Source: an uncultured Eubacteriales bacterium (GTDB lineage: Bacteria; Bacillota; Clostridia; Christensenellales; Aristaeellaceae). From it: 39,501 nucleotides of DNA. The first letter of the stretch is position 1. Each line of letters opens with the position of its first letter. Positions 16,097 through 24,400 of the stretch are shown here, one piece after another. Where the stretch lies: positions 1-39,501 of the forward strand of contig CACYTF010000026.1 in NCBI GenBank assembly GCA_902777335.1. Direction: 5' to 3'. The position numbers and the translations under genes were made by a program. The notes under the pieces are model-generated. The model was given only the letters and a program-made list of their open reading frames with translations. It was not told the DNA's origin and ran no database searches.

Positions 16097-17419
16097 TCAG
16101 CGGTTTTCGATCAGCCCGATGATCTCCTCCACGCGCTTTTTGAAGGCGAAATCCGCCTTCATGGTCTCCTCGATCTTGTCGCAGCCGTGCATCACCGTGG
16201 TGTGGTCCCGCCCGCCGAAGGCGTTGCCGATGTTCGTGGTGGACAGGGAGGTCATGCGCCGGCAGATGTACATGGCCACCTGGCGGGGCAGCGCGATCTG
16301 CTGGCTGCGCCGCTTGCCGGTGATGTCCTCGGGCGTGGTGTCGTAGGAGCGGGCCACCATTTCGATGATCAGCTCCGCCGTCACGCTCCTGGGGGCCTGG
16401 GCCCCGATGCGCCCGGACAGCGACGTGCGCGCCATGTCCAGCGAGATCGGGGTGTTCATCAGCTCCGCGTGGGCGTTCAGGCTGGTCAGGCACCCCTCCA
16501 GCTCGCGGATGTTGGAGCTGACGCTCTGGGCGATGTACTCGATGACCTCGTAGGGCACGTCGATGCCCATCTCCTCGGCCTTCTTCATCAGTATGGCCAC
16601 GCGGGTCTCGTAGTCCGGCTTCTGGATGTCCACGATCACGCCCCACTCGAACCGCGAGCGCAGGCGCTCCTCGATCTCCGGCAGCTCCTTGGGCGGCCGG
16701 TCCGAGGCGATGATGATCTGCTTCTTGTTGTCGTGCAGGCTGTTGAAGGTGTGGAAGAACTCCTCCTGGGTGGCCTTGGTCCTGGAGAGGAACTGCACGT
16801 CGTCCACCATCAGCACATCGACATTGCGCAGGCGGCTGCGCAGCTCGGAGGTCTTCTTGCGGGCGATGCCCTCGATCAATTCGTTGGTCATGGCCTCGCT
16901 GGTCATCAGCAGCACGTTCATCTTGGGGTTCCGGGCGATGATGTAGTTGCCGATGGCGTTCATCAGGTGGGTCTTGCCCAGGCCCACGCCGCCGTAGATG
17001 AACAGGGGGTTGTAGACCTCGCCCGGGTTCTGGGCCACCGCCTGGGAGGCCGCGTAGGCGAAGCTGTTGGAAGCGCCGGTGATGAAGTTGTCGAAGGTGT
17101 AACGGTCGTTCAGCGTGGACGGGCGGACCTGGGAGACCACGTTCGAGATCTCGGACTCGGTGTAGTACTCCAGCTCGTACTTCTTGCCGAACACCTGGGG
17201 CACCGTGCTGTAGAGCATGGTGCCGTAGCGGCTCTTCATGTAGTTGAGATTGAAGGCGTTGTCGCCGCTGATGTACAGCGTGTCCGAGGTGACCGCGTAC
17301 AGCTTCAGCGGCTTTATGAACGTGACGAACATGGAGCGCTGGGCCGTATCGGTCAGCGTCTGTTCCATCATGTGGATCAGCTGATCCCATTTCGCCTTTT
17401 CCTCAGGCGTGTAATTCAT
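16097..17419 (-). CDS. dnaA: Chromosomal replication initiator DnaA
   Basis: The AAA+ initiator that binds DnaA boxes and melts oriC; 440 residues, normal length. Domain I covers about residues 1-85, with a short linker. The AAA+ core has Walker A GGVGLGKT (143-150), Walker B VLMVDDVQF (202-210) and the sensor I ASDRPP segment. C-terminal domain IV carries the DNA-binding signature GGRDHTTVMHG. The start at 17419 follows GGAGG by 11 bases; an in-frame ATG 33 bases upstream lacks a ribosome site and would overlap a DnaA box. A promoter lies at 17492-17520 with DnaA boxes between it and the gene, consistent with autoregulation. rpmH, rnpA and yidC, which usually lie upstream of dnaA, are absent. 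Confidence 0.98.
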   Translation of the reverse strand: MNYTPEEKAKWDQLIHMMEQTLTDTAQRSMFVTFIKPLKLYAVTSDTLYISGDNAFNLNYMKSRYGTMLYSTVPQVFGKKYELEYYTESEISNVVSQVRPSTLNDRYTFDNFITGASNSFAYAASQAVAQNPGEVYNPLFIYGGVGLGKTHLMNAIGNYIIARNPKMNVLLMTSEAMTNELIEGIARKKTSELRSRLRNVDVLMVDDVQFLSRTKATQEEFFHTFNSLHDNKKQIIIASDRPPKELPEIEERLRSRFEWGVIVDIQKPDYETRVAILMKKAEEMGIDVPYEVIEYIAQSVSSNIRELEGCLTSLNAHAELMNTPISLDMARTSLSGRIGAQAPRSVTAELIIEMVARSYDTTPEDITGKRRSQQIALPRQVAMYICRRMTSLSTTNIGNAFGGRDHTTVMHGCDKIEETMKADFAFKKRVEEIIGLIENR

Positions 17420-17443
17420 GGCGCTTCTTTCCTCCGTCAGACC

Positions 17444-17484
17444 TGTGGACAACTGTATAAAGCCTATGCACAGGTTGTGGATAA
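17444..17484. other. DnaA boxes in the dnaA leader (second origin part)
   Basis: Three boxes lie between the dnaA promoter and its start: TTGTCCACA on the minus strand at 17452-17444 (8/9), CTATGCACA on the plus strand at 17464-17472 (8/9) and a perfect TTATCCACA on the minus strand at 17484-17476. The last lies at the expected transcription start, so DnaA should repress its own gene here. With the boxes downstream of dnaA this makes a two-part origin of the B. subtilis kind. Confidence 0.8.
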
Positions 17485-17491
17485 CATGAAT

Positions 17492-17520
17492 ATTGTATCA
17501 TTCGGAGCCCCAAAAGTCCA
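17492..17520 (-). promoter_or_regulatory. Predicted dnaA promoter
   Basis: On the minus strand, TGGACT (17520-17515), 17 bases, then TACAAT (17497-17492): four and five matches to the sigma-A consensus. Transcription would begin near 17485, overlapping the consensus DnaA box at 17476-17484. Confidence 0.5.
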
Positions 17521-17551
17521 TAGAACGCCTTGTAAAACACGTTTTTTGTCT

Positions 17552-17603
17552 AAAACAGATAATATCCACAGCCAGGGTGATGACTGTGGATATTATCTGT
17601 TTT
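17552..17603 (-). terminator. 20-bp inverted repeat with a DnaA box in each arm; terminator of the methyltransferase gene
   Basis: Two perfect 20-base arms (17552-17571 and 17584-17603) around a 12-base loop. On the minus strand the hairpin begins 17 bases after the methyltransferase stop codon and its second arm ends in TTTT, so it can act as an intrinsic terminator. Each arm also contains ATATCCACA or its complement, one mismatch from the DnaA-box consensus, placing an inverted pair of boxes (17562-17570 and 17585-17593) at the outer edge of the origin region. Confidence 0.65.
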
Positions 17604-17620
17604 GGCCAAACCCACCGGCG

Positions 17621-18451
17621 TCAGATCTGCCGGCACAGCTCCCAGAAGGCCACGGCCCCGGCGGCGGCCACGTTCAGCGAGTCCACGCCGTGGGCCATGG
17701 GGATGCGGGCGGTGAAGTCGCAGCGGGCGATGGTTTCAGGCGACAGGCCGTCGCCCTCGGTGCCCAGCACCAGCGCCAGCCTCGGCTGGGCCTTGAGTAT
17801 CGCGTCGTCGATGGAGACGGACCGGTCCGTCAGCGCCAGCGCCACACTCCTGTAGCCCAGCGCCGACAGGCGGGCCAGCCCGGCCTGGGGCCAGTCGCCG
17901 GGCGCGTCGCCGATGTAGGTCCAGGGCACCTGGAACACCGTGCCCATGCTCACCCGCACGGCCCGCCGGTTCAGCGGGTCGCAGCAGGAGGGCGTCAGCA
18001 GCACGGCGTCCACGCCCAGGGCCGCCGCGGATCGGAATATCGCGCCCAAATTCGTGGCGTCCACGATGTTCTCCAGCACCGCCACGCGCCGGGCCGCGCC
18101 GCATAGCGCCTCCACGCTTAAAAGGGGTTTTCTGCGCATCGCGCACAGCACGCCCCGGGTCAGCGGATAGCCGGTCAGCGCCTGCAGCGCCGCGCTTTCG
18201 GCAGTGTACACGGGCACATCGCCCAGGCGGGCGATCAGCGCCGCGGCCTTTCCGGCGATGTGCCTGCGCTCCGTCAACAGCGACACCGGCGCATAGCCCG
18301 CGTCCAGCGCGTAGCCGATGACCTTCGGGCTCTCCGCGATGAACAGCCCCTCTTGGGGACGCAGCCGGTTTCTCAGCTGCGCCTCGGTCAGGCGGGTGTA
18401 GACCGCCAGCTCCGGCGCGGATATATCCGTGATTTCAACGATTATTGACAT
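17621..18451 (-). CDS. SpoU/TrmH-family RNA 2'-O-methyltransferase
   Basis: A 276-residue SPOUT-class enzyme that methylates a ribose 2'-OH in rRNA or tRNA using S-adenosylmethionine. The C-terminal knot domain (about residues 112-276) has the three motifs: NIVDATNLGAIFRSAAALG with the catalytic asparagine and arginine, LVLGTEGDGLS, and IPMAHGVDSLNVAAAGAVAFWE. The N-terminal region (about 10-100) resembles the L30e-like substrate-binding domain of RlmB/TsnR-type enzymes. The target site cannot be told from sequence. I choose the ATG at 18451, but neither it nor the in-frame ATG at 18472 has a visible ribosome site. The upstream ATG lies inside a 36-bp perfect palindrome. It follows gltX on the same strand. 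Confidence 0.88.
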   Translation of the reverse strand: MSIIVEITDISAPELAVYTRLTEAQLRNRLRPQEGLFIAESPKVIGYALDAGYAPVSLLTERRHIAGKAAALIARLGDVPVYTAESAALQALTGYPLTRGVLCAMRRKPLLSVEALCGAARRVAVLENIVDATNLGAIFRSAAALGVDAVLLTPSCCDPLNRRAVRVSMGTVFQVPWTYIGDAPGDWPQAGLARLSALGYRSVALALTDRSVSIDDAILKAQPRLALVLGTEGDGLSPETIARCDFTARIPMAHGVDSLNVAAAGAVAFWELCRQI

Positions 18452-18462
18452 AGCATGTGAAC

Positions 18463-18498
18463 GACGGATCATTGAAAATGCATTTTCAATGATCCGTC
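18463..18498. repeat. 36-bp perfect palindrome between gltX and the methyltransferase gene
   Basis: Bases 18463-18480 are the exact reverse complement of 18481-18498, with no unpaired centre. It starts seven bases after the gltX stop codon and ends 12 bases before the methyltransferase ATG at 18451. It could be a gltX terminator, but no T-tract follows on the minus strand. It could also be a hairpin controlling translation of the next gene, or a protein-binding site. Confidence 0.8.
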
Positions 18499-18504
18499 AG
18501 TATT

Positions 18505-20049
18505 CTACGACAGCTTTTCGAGCGAAGCCTTCAGCCTTCTCAGCGTCTCGTCCTTTCCCAGCAAATAGGCGATCTCAAACGCGCCGCCGGGGGTGGACAT
18601 CTGGCCGGAGATGGCGATGCGCAGCGGCCACAGGAACTGGCCGTTCTTCATGCCCAGGCCGGGGATGGCCTCCATGACCCGGTCGTGCAGCTGTTCCTCG
18701 GTCCAGTCGTCGATGCCCTCCAGCAGCGGAAGCGCCGCCGTCAGCGCGGCCTTCGCGCTCTCCAGGGTGGACTTCTGCTTCTTGTTCACGTACAAATCGC
18801 TTGAAAACTCCGGCAGCCCGGCCAGGAAGGCCACCATGCCGGGCAGCTGGTTCAGCACGTCCACGCGGCCCTGCAGCAGCTCGCACAGCCGCCTGAAGTC
18901 GAATTTTGCCGGGTCCAGCGCCTTCGAGAGCCAGGGCGTGGCCAGCTCCAAAAACTTCTCCGGGCTCAGCTTGCGGATGTACTCCGCGTTGAACCAGTTC
19001 AGCTTCTGGATGTCGAACACCGAGGGGGACTTCGACAGGCCCTCCAGGTCGAAGACCTCCTCCAGCTCCTTCAGCGTGAAGAACTCCCGCTCGCCGCGCG
19101 GGCTCCAGCCCAGCAGCACCAGGTAGTTGATGACGGCCTCCACCAGATAGCCCTCGGCCAGCAGGTCCTCGAAGGAGGGGTCGCCCTGGCTCTTGGACAT
19201 CTTGCGCTTCACGATGGCCTTCACCGGCTGGCCCTGCTCGTCCAGCACGGGGTTGCCGGCCTCGTCCACCGCCATCTGGTACACGCCGGTCTTCTTGTCG
19301 CGGTAGGTGCCCTCCACCATCACGGGGGTCAGGTGCACGTAGGTGGGCGGCGTCCAGCCCAGGGCCTCGTACAGCAGGTTGTACTTCGGTGCGCTGGACA
19401 GGTACTCGTTGCCCCGCATCACGTGGGTGATGCCCATCAGGTGGTCGTCGATCACGTTGGCGAAGTTGTAGGTGGGCAGGCCGTCGGCTTTGATCAGCAC
19501 GTTGTCGTCCAGCGTGTCGCAGTCCACCTCCACGTGGCCGTAGCTCACGTCGTCAAAGCCCGCCTTGCCCTCGGTGGGAATGTTTTGGCGGATCACCCAG
19601 GGCTCGCCGGCGTTTAGCTTCGCCTGGACCTCTTCCTTTGAAAGGCGCAGGCAGTGCTTGTCGTAGCGGAAGGTCTTGCCCTGCCTTTCCGCCTCTTCGC
19701 GGCGCGCGTCCAGCTCTTCCTTGGTGCAGAAGCAATAGTAGGCGTGGCCGGACTCCACCAGCTGCTTCGCGTAGGGCATGTAGGTGTCCTTGCGCTGGGA
19801 CTGCACGTAGGGGCCGCAGGGGCCACCCACGTCCGGGCCCTCGTCGTGGGTCAGCCCGGCGATCCTCATGGAGTTGTAGATGACCTCCACCGCGCCGGGG
19901 ACCTCGCGCTCCTGGTCGGTGTCCTCGATGCGCAGTATGAACTTTCCCCCCGTGCGCCGCGCGTACAGATAGGTGTACAGCGCGGTGCGCAGGTTGCCCA
20001 GGTGCATGTAGCCGGTGGGGCTGGGGGCAAATCGGGTGCGAACTTGCAT
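18505..20049 (-). CDS. gltX: Glutamate-tRNA ligase (GluRS)
   Basis: Charges tRNA-Glu (and, in most Bacillota, tRNA-Gln, for later amidation) with glutamate. It is 514 residues, within the normal class I range. The HIGH-equivalent HLGN is at residues 16-19 after RFAPSPTGYM, and KMSKS is at 283-287. The zinc-site region has Cys-x-Cys-x24-Cys (YCFC...KHC), but the usual following histidine is replaced (CLR), so zinc binding may be partial or lost. The C-terminal anticodon-binding domain covers about residues 340-514. The gene follows galM by 24 bp, an unusual partner, and is probably co-transcribed with it. An AAAGGAG site lies 13 bases before the ATG. Confidence 0.97.
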   Translation of the reverse strand: MQVRTRFAPSPTGYMHLGNLRTALYTYLYARRTGGKFILRIEDTDQEREVPGAVEVIYNSMRIAGLTHDEGPDVGGPCGPYVQSQRKDTYMPYAKQLVESGHAYYCFCTKEELDARREEAERQGKTFRYDKHCLRLSKEEVQAKLNAGEPWVIRQNIPTEGKAGFDDVSYGHVEVDCDTLDDNVLIKADGLPTYNFANVIDDHLMGITHVMRGNEYLSSAPKYNLLYEALGWTPPTYVHLTPVMVEGTYRDKKTGVYQMAVDEAGNPVLDEQGQPVKAIVKRKMSKSQGDPSFEDLLAEGYLVEAVINYLVLLGWSPRGEREFFTLKELEEVFDLEGLSKSPSVFDIQKLNWFNAEYIRKLSPEKFLELATPWLSKALDPAKFDFRRLCELLQGRVDVLNQLPGMVAFLAGLPEFSSDLYVNKKQKSTLESAKAALTAALPLLEGIDDWTEEQLHDRVMEAIPGLGMKNGQFLWPLRIAISGQMSTPGGAFEIAYLLGKDETLRRLKASLEKLS

Positions 20050-20073
20050 AGGGCCGTTGTCTCCTTTGATGAA

Positions 20074-21147
20074 TTATTCCGCCACGTCAAAGGCGAATAT
20101 GGTGGTGAAGTCGTACTTCTCGCCGGCGTACAGCACGCTGTCCACGAACTCCGGGTGGTTGATGGAGTCCGGGGCGAACTGGGTCTCCAGGCAGAAGCCC
20201 TCGCGCTTGCCGTACACGCGGCCGGAGGTGCCGGTGTTAATGCCATGCAGGTTGTTGCCGCAGTACAGCTGCACGGCGGGCATGTCGGTGAACACGTCCA
20301 TCACGCGGCCGGACTCGGGGTCGGTGACCTCGGCGGCGAAGCGCAGGCCGGCCTCGAAGTCGTTGATGTTGAAGTTGTGGTCGATGCCGCTGCCGTAGCC
20401 CAGCTGCTCGTCGGTGTCGGTCTTTTCCAGGCTGTCGCCGATGCGGGTGGGCTTGCGCAGGTCGAAGGGCGTGCCGGTCACGTCGCGCTGCTCGCCGGTG
20501 GGGATGCAGTCGGCGTCCACCACGGTGAAGGTGTCGCAGTTCATCTCGAAGATGTGGTCCTCGATCTTTTTGCCGCCGGCCTCGCCGTTCAGGTTGAAGT
20601 AGGTGTGGTTGGTCAGGTTGCACAGCGTGTCCTTGTCGCTGACGGCCTCGTAGCGGATCAGCAGCTCGTTCTCGTCGGTGAAGGTGTAGGTGACCATCAC
20701 CTGAAGCGTGCCGGGATAACCCTCCTCGCCGTCGGGGCTTGTGTACTTCAGGATCAGCATGTCCTCGCAGATGCCCTCGATGGGGGTCACGTCCCACAGC
20801 TTCTCGTTGAAGCCCACCTTGCCGCCGTGCAGGTGGGTCTTGCCGTGCTCGTTCTTCGCCAGGTGCAGCTTTACGCCGTTCAGCTCGCACTCGCCGTTTG
20901 CGATGCGGTTGCCCACGCGGCCGATCAGCGCGCCCAGGTAGCCCGAGGTGGGGCAGTAGCCCGCCACGTCGCTGTAGCCCAGCACCACGTTGGCGATGTT
21001 GCCGGCCTTGTCCGGCACGTTGATGGCCCGGATGATGCCGCCGTAGTTGGTGATCTCGACGCTGGCGCCTTCGCTGTTGGTCATCACGTACAGGTCGGCC
21101 TCGCGCCCGTCGGGCAGTTTGCCAAAGCTCTTCTTGACAATGCTCAT
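20074..21147 (-). CDS. galM: Aldose 1-epimerase (galactose mutarotase)
   Basis: Interconverts alpha and beta anomers of galactose and related aldoses, feeding the Leloir pathway. It is 357 residues, the normal length. The catalytic acid is His181 in NLTNHTYFNLNG and the catalytic base Glu321 in GFCLETQFAPDSINHP; a further conserved His107 lies in THLHGG. No signal peptide, so cytoplasmic. The ATG at 21147 is nine bases after AAAGGCGG; an in-frame GTG at 21165 would include that site. It leads the minus-strand set galM-gltX-methyltransferase. No other galactose genes (galK, galT, galE) are in the window. Confidence 0.95.
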   Translation of the reverse strand: MSIVKKSFGKLPDGREADLYVMTNSEGASVEITNYGGIIRAINVPDKAGNIANVVLGYSDVAGYCPTSGYLGALIGRVGNRIANGECELNGVKLHLAKNEHGKTHLHGGKVGFNEKLWDVTPIEGICEDMLILKYTSPDGEEGYPGTLQVMVTYTFTDENELLIRYEAVSDKDTLCNLTNHTYFNLNGEAGGKKIEDHIFEMNCDTFTVVDADCIPTGEQRDVTGTPFDLRKPTRIGDSLEKTDTDEQLGYGSGIDHNFNINDFEAGLRFAAEVTDPESGRVMDVFTDMPAVQLYCGNNLHGINTGTSGRVYGKREGFCLETQFAPDSINHPEFVDSVLYAGEKYDFTTIFAFDVAE

Positions 21148-21167
21148 AGTGTTACCGCCTTTCACGG

Positions 21168-21188
21168 CCCCGCGGTTTTTCCGCGGGG
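21168..21188 (-). promoter_or_regulatory. GC-rich hairpin in the galM leader
   Basis: CCCCGCGG (21168-21175) and CCGCGGGG (21181-21188) pair around five bases. It sits immediately upstream of the galM ribosome site and downstream of the predicted promoter at 21210-21238, so it would form at the 5' end of the galM message. A role in stability or translation is possible; no known riboswitch class fits. Confidence 0.35.
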
Positions 21189-21209
21189 CGGCATATTTTC
21201 TTATTTTAT

Positions 21210-21238
21210 ATAATACAACCTTTGGTGGGGAAATTCAA
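21210..21238 (-). promoter_or_regulatory. Predicted promoter of galM-gltX
   Basis: On the minus strand, TTGAAT (21238-21233), 17 bases, TATTAT (21215-21210). Transcription would start about 55 bases before the galM ATG. The rest of the gap 21148-21481 holds only the leader hairpin and the promoter region of the giant gene; I see no further gene in it. Confidence 0.55.
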
Positions 21239-21380
21239 GGGGATGGAACAACTTTCGGGCCCGAGGTCCGCGGCACTTTGCGGGCAATGCGGGATTGTCA
21301 AAAAAATGTTAATATTTTATGACATTTCAAAAAACAGGGAATTTTCCCGCCATTAACTGTAGATATGGATATTTGAATTG

Positions 21381-21389
21381 TGTTATAAT
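21381..21389 (+). promoter_or_regulatory. Extended -10 promoter of the giant surface-protein gene
   Basis: TGTTATAAT: a perfect TATAAT (21384-21389) preceded by the TGn extension. No convincing -35 lies at 16-18 bases upstream, which is common for extended -10 promoters. The start would be near 21396, leaving a leader of about 85 bases before the ATG at 21482. The surrounding DNA (21195-21420) is strikingly AT-rich compared with the genes. Confidence 0.5.
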
Positions 21390-21481
21390 GTAACCGTGTA
21401 AATATAGAGTAGTGTTTTATACCCATCCCATGGAACCCATTGAACCAGTAGACATATACCCGGAAAGAGAGGTATGATCAC

Positions 21482-24400
21482 ATGAAGAAGCACCTTAAGC
21501 TGTTGGGCCTTTGGCTGGCCCTGGCCCTGGCGTGCGCCGCCCTGTTCTGCGGGGTCGCGCTGGCGGACGGCGCGCAGCCGTCTGTTACACTGTCCGTTGA
21601 GGGCGTCGTGTTTGACGCGAACGGTGACGGCGTCGCGACGGGTTCACCCAACTACAGGGTCAACGTCGTTCTCGAGAACGCGGATACCTTTGAGTGGACC
21701 TGGGAGGTCGACGACAACGGCCATCCCGTCAACTGGTGGGAATACAACGCCGATTGGCTCAGACAGGACGACGACGGCCTTTACTTCATCACTTATCCGG
21801 ACGTGCGCACCGGCGAAGAGGATCCCGTTGAGAGCGACGTGGTGTTTGTCCGCGCGCCCGGCGCGGAGGAATACGCGCAGAAGCTCACGTTCAACTATGA
21901 GACCTGCGCGGCCTCCGCTACGATCACCAACGAGGATGCGCCGAGCCTGATGACGCCCTTTACCCTGACTTGGGGGAATCTGACGGACGTCCCTGAGGGA
22001 GATTATGAGATTTCCTATCAGGTGTGCTGGTGCACGCCCGACGGCAGAAGATTTGTTTCGGAAGATAATACCGGCGACTCTTTTACAATCGACGACAGAT
22101 GGGACGGGGGTCTTGAGAATACCCTCAGCGTTCCCGGACAGTATCAGGCGGCTGTGATTCCCATCGTCGACGGGTGCGTGGGCAAGGCGACGTGGAAGAC
22201 GTTCGACGTAAACGCGCCCGAGGCGGATCCGCGCGTGGTGCTCAACGTCGAAGGCGTGAACGAGCAGGGCGAGTGTGCCGTCGGTCTGCACGATGATTTT
22301 GAATACACCGTATATGCGCCCGGCGCGGACGACAACCGGGTCGAGATCTGCTATGGCGACGGCAAATGGGATGAGAAGCGGCCGAACGACAATCCCCGGG
22401 ACGAAGAGCAATACGGCTTTGACTGGGGCAACCATGCCTACCACGATGAAGAACTGCCCGAATACGACGCGGGCGAAGCCCATCGCTATACCGTGTATGC
22501 CCGCGCGAGTTTTAACGGCCAGTGGGTGTTCAGCAACAGCGTTGATATACTGGTCAGCGCCGATCCCGGCCTGGCGCTCGTGGGCCCGGTGACCTATACC
22601 GTCACCAATACCCGGGTGGCCCGCGACGGCCTGGTCCAGATCGAGGTCGATCCCGTTCAGGGCGCGGAGTTCTACGAGGCGTTCATCGACGGCGATTACG
22701 GCTGGATCACCTGTTCCCACTGGGTGGACGCCGAAAAGGACGGCGCGACGCTTTTGACGATGCCGGTGGCCGCCTGCGAACCGGGCGAATACAAGGTGGG
22801 CGTATACGCCGGCAGGCGCGGCCGCAAGTACCTCTTCAGCGAGGATGAGACGACCATCACGGTGACCGGCCCCAGGAAGAACAGCGACATACTGTTCAGC
22901 ATGAAGAACAGTTACGAGACCAACGAACCTCTGAAGATCGCCGCGTACTACAACAACGAGGAGAACTTTGACAACCTCTGGATGGAAGTGCGCGTCAGCC
23001 CGAAGGACGATCCGAATGACGAAATCTATCATGAGGGCGAAGGCATCGATTTCCGCGACGACGGATTCAGCATCGCCTTACCCGGCAGTTACGTGGTCGA
23101 GGCGACGGTGCGGCAGAACGTCGAGAACGAAGAGCCCCAGCTGATCAGCCGCGCGACCCACGAGTTCGCCGTCGTCGCTCCCAACGGAAAGATGGACATC
23201 GAATATAACATCGATCTTCCGTCCGTCATTCCCGTGACCGGGGACGAAGAGGTGTATACGATCCACGTGCCGTTCCCCGACGCACCCGTTGAATGGATGG
23301 ACGTCAAGATATCCGACAGAGACGACAACCCCTGGAACGAGGATTGGGGCATTTGCGAGGGCCGCGATTTCTCCTTCCACACCTGGCCGGATCAGAACGT
23401 CACGGTCGAGGTCTGGGGCTTTGCCCGCGGCTACGAGCCGATGTACTACCGCTCGCCCAGGATCCCCGTGGGCGAACTGAACAACAAGGTTCACCTGACC
23501 GTGGACGACGAGAGCCTGCTGGACGAAGCGGGGGTCGTCCACGCGCAGATCGATCAGAACGTGGATATGACCGTCAGCGCCGAGGCGGGCGAGATCCAGA
23601 CCGTCCGATTCTTTGGCGGCTACGATTTCTGGGACGACGAGGACCCGGACGACGACGGCATGTATCGCGCTGGTCCCAGCTTCGGCGACGAGGGCCCGCA
23701 TACCGTGTATGCCATGGTCACCTTCGATTCCTGGAAGAGAGAGTACGACGCTCTGGACTACGACCCGAGGACCTGGTACGTCAGCAATTCCGTCGAGGTG
23801 GACGTGGACGAGCCCGCGGGCGAGGTTCCCGCGTTCAGCATCGCCCTCGACAAGAGCAGCGCCGCCCGCGGCGACGAGGTGCGCGTCACATTTACCCGCG
23901 ATGCGGTGCCCGAGGTTGACGTGGAATACGAGGTAAACCTCTGGCATGACTTTGAACAAGGCGAGAATTGGTTCGATTATGACTGGCACTGGCAGTGGGC
24001 GGGCGACTGGACCGACGCCGGCAACGGCAAGCAGCGGCGCGAAGCCATCGTGATCACCGCCGGGCTGCCCGAGGTCGAGTACAAGGTCGCCGGCACGGGC
24101 CGCTACATCGGCTATGCCCAGTATCACACCAATTGGGACGGCCGGGACGCCGAAAATCTGACCATCACGCAGGCCCAGGTGCCGGAGAACAGCGTGCGGT
24201 TCACCGTGAGCAGCACCGAGGTCGAGACGGAAGAGCAGATCGGCATTTCCATCTTCGCGCCCGGCGCGGATTGGATCGACCTCTATCTCGACTATGAAAA
24301 TGACGAAGATCGGTGGGACAGCTGGGGCGGCGACTCCGTTTCGGACAGTCGTTCCTATAGCGACAGCGGCGAATATACCTTGCTGGCGCGGGCCTGGTAT

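Noticed and set aside
20050..20073. T-box or other amino-acid leader before gltX
   Set aside because: Only 24 bases separate galM and gltX, too short for a T-box, and no such motif is seen upstream of galM.
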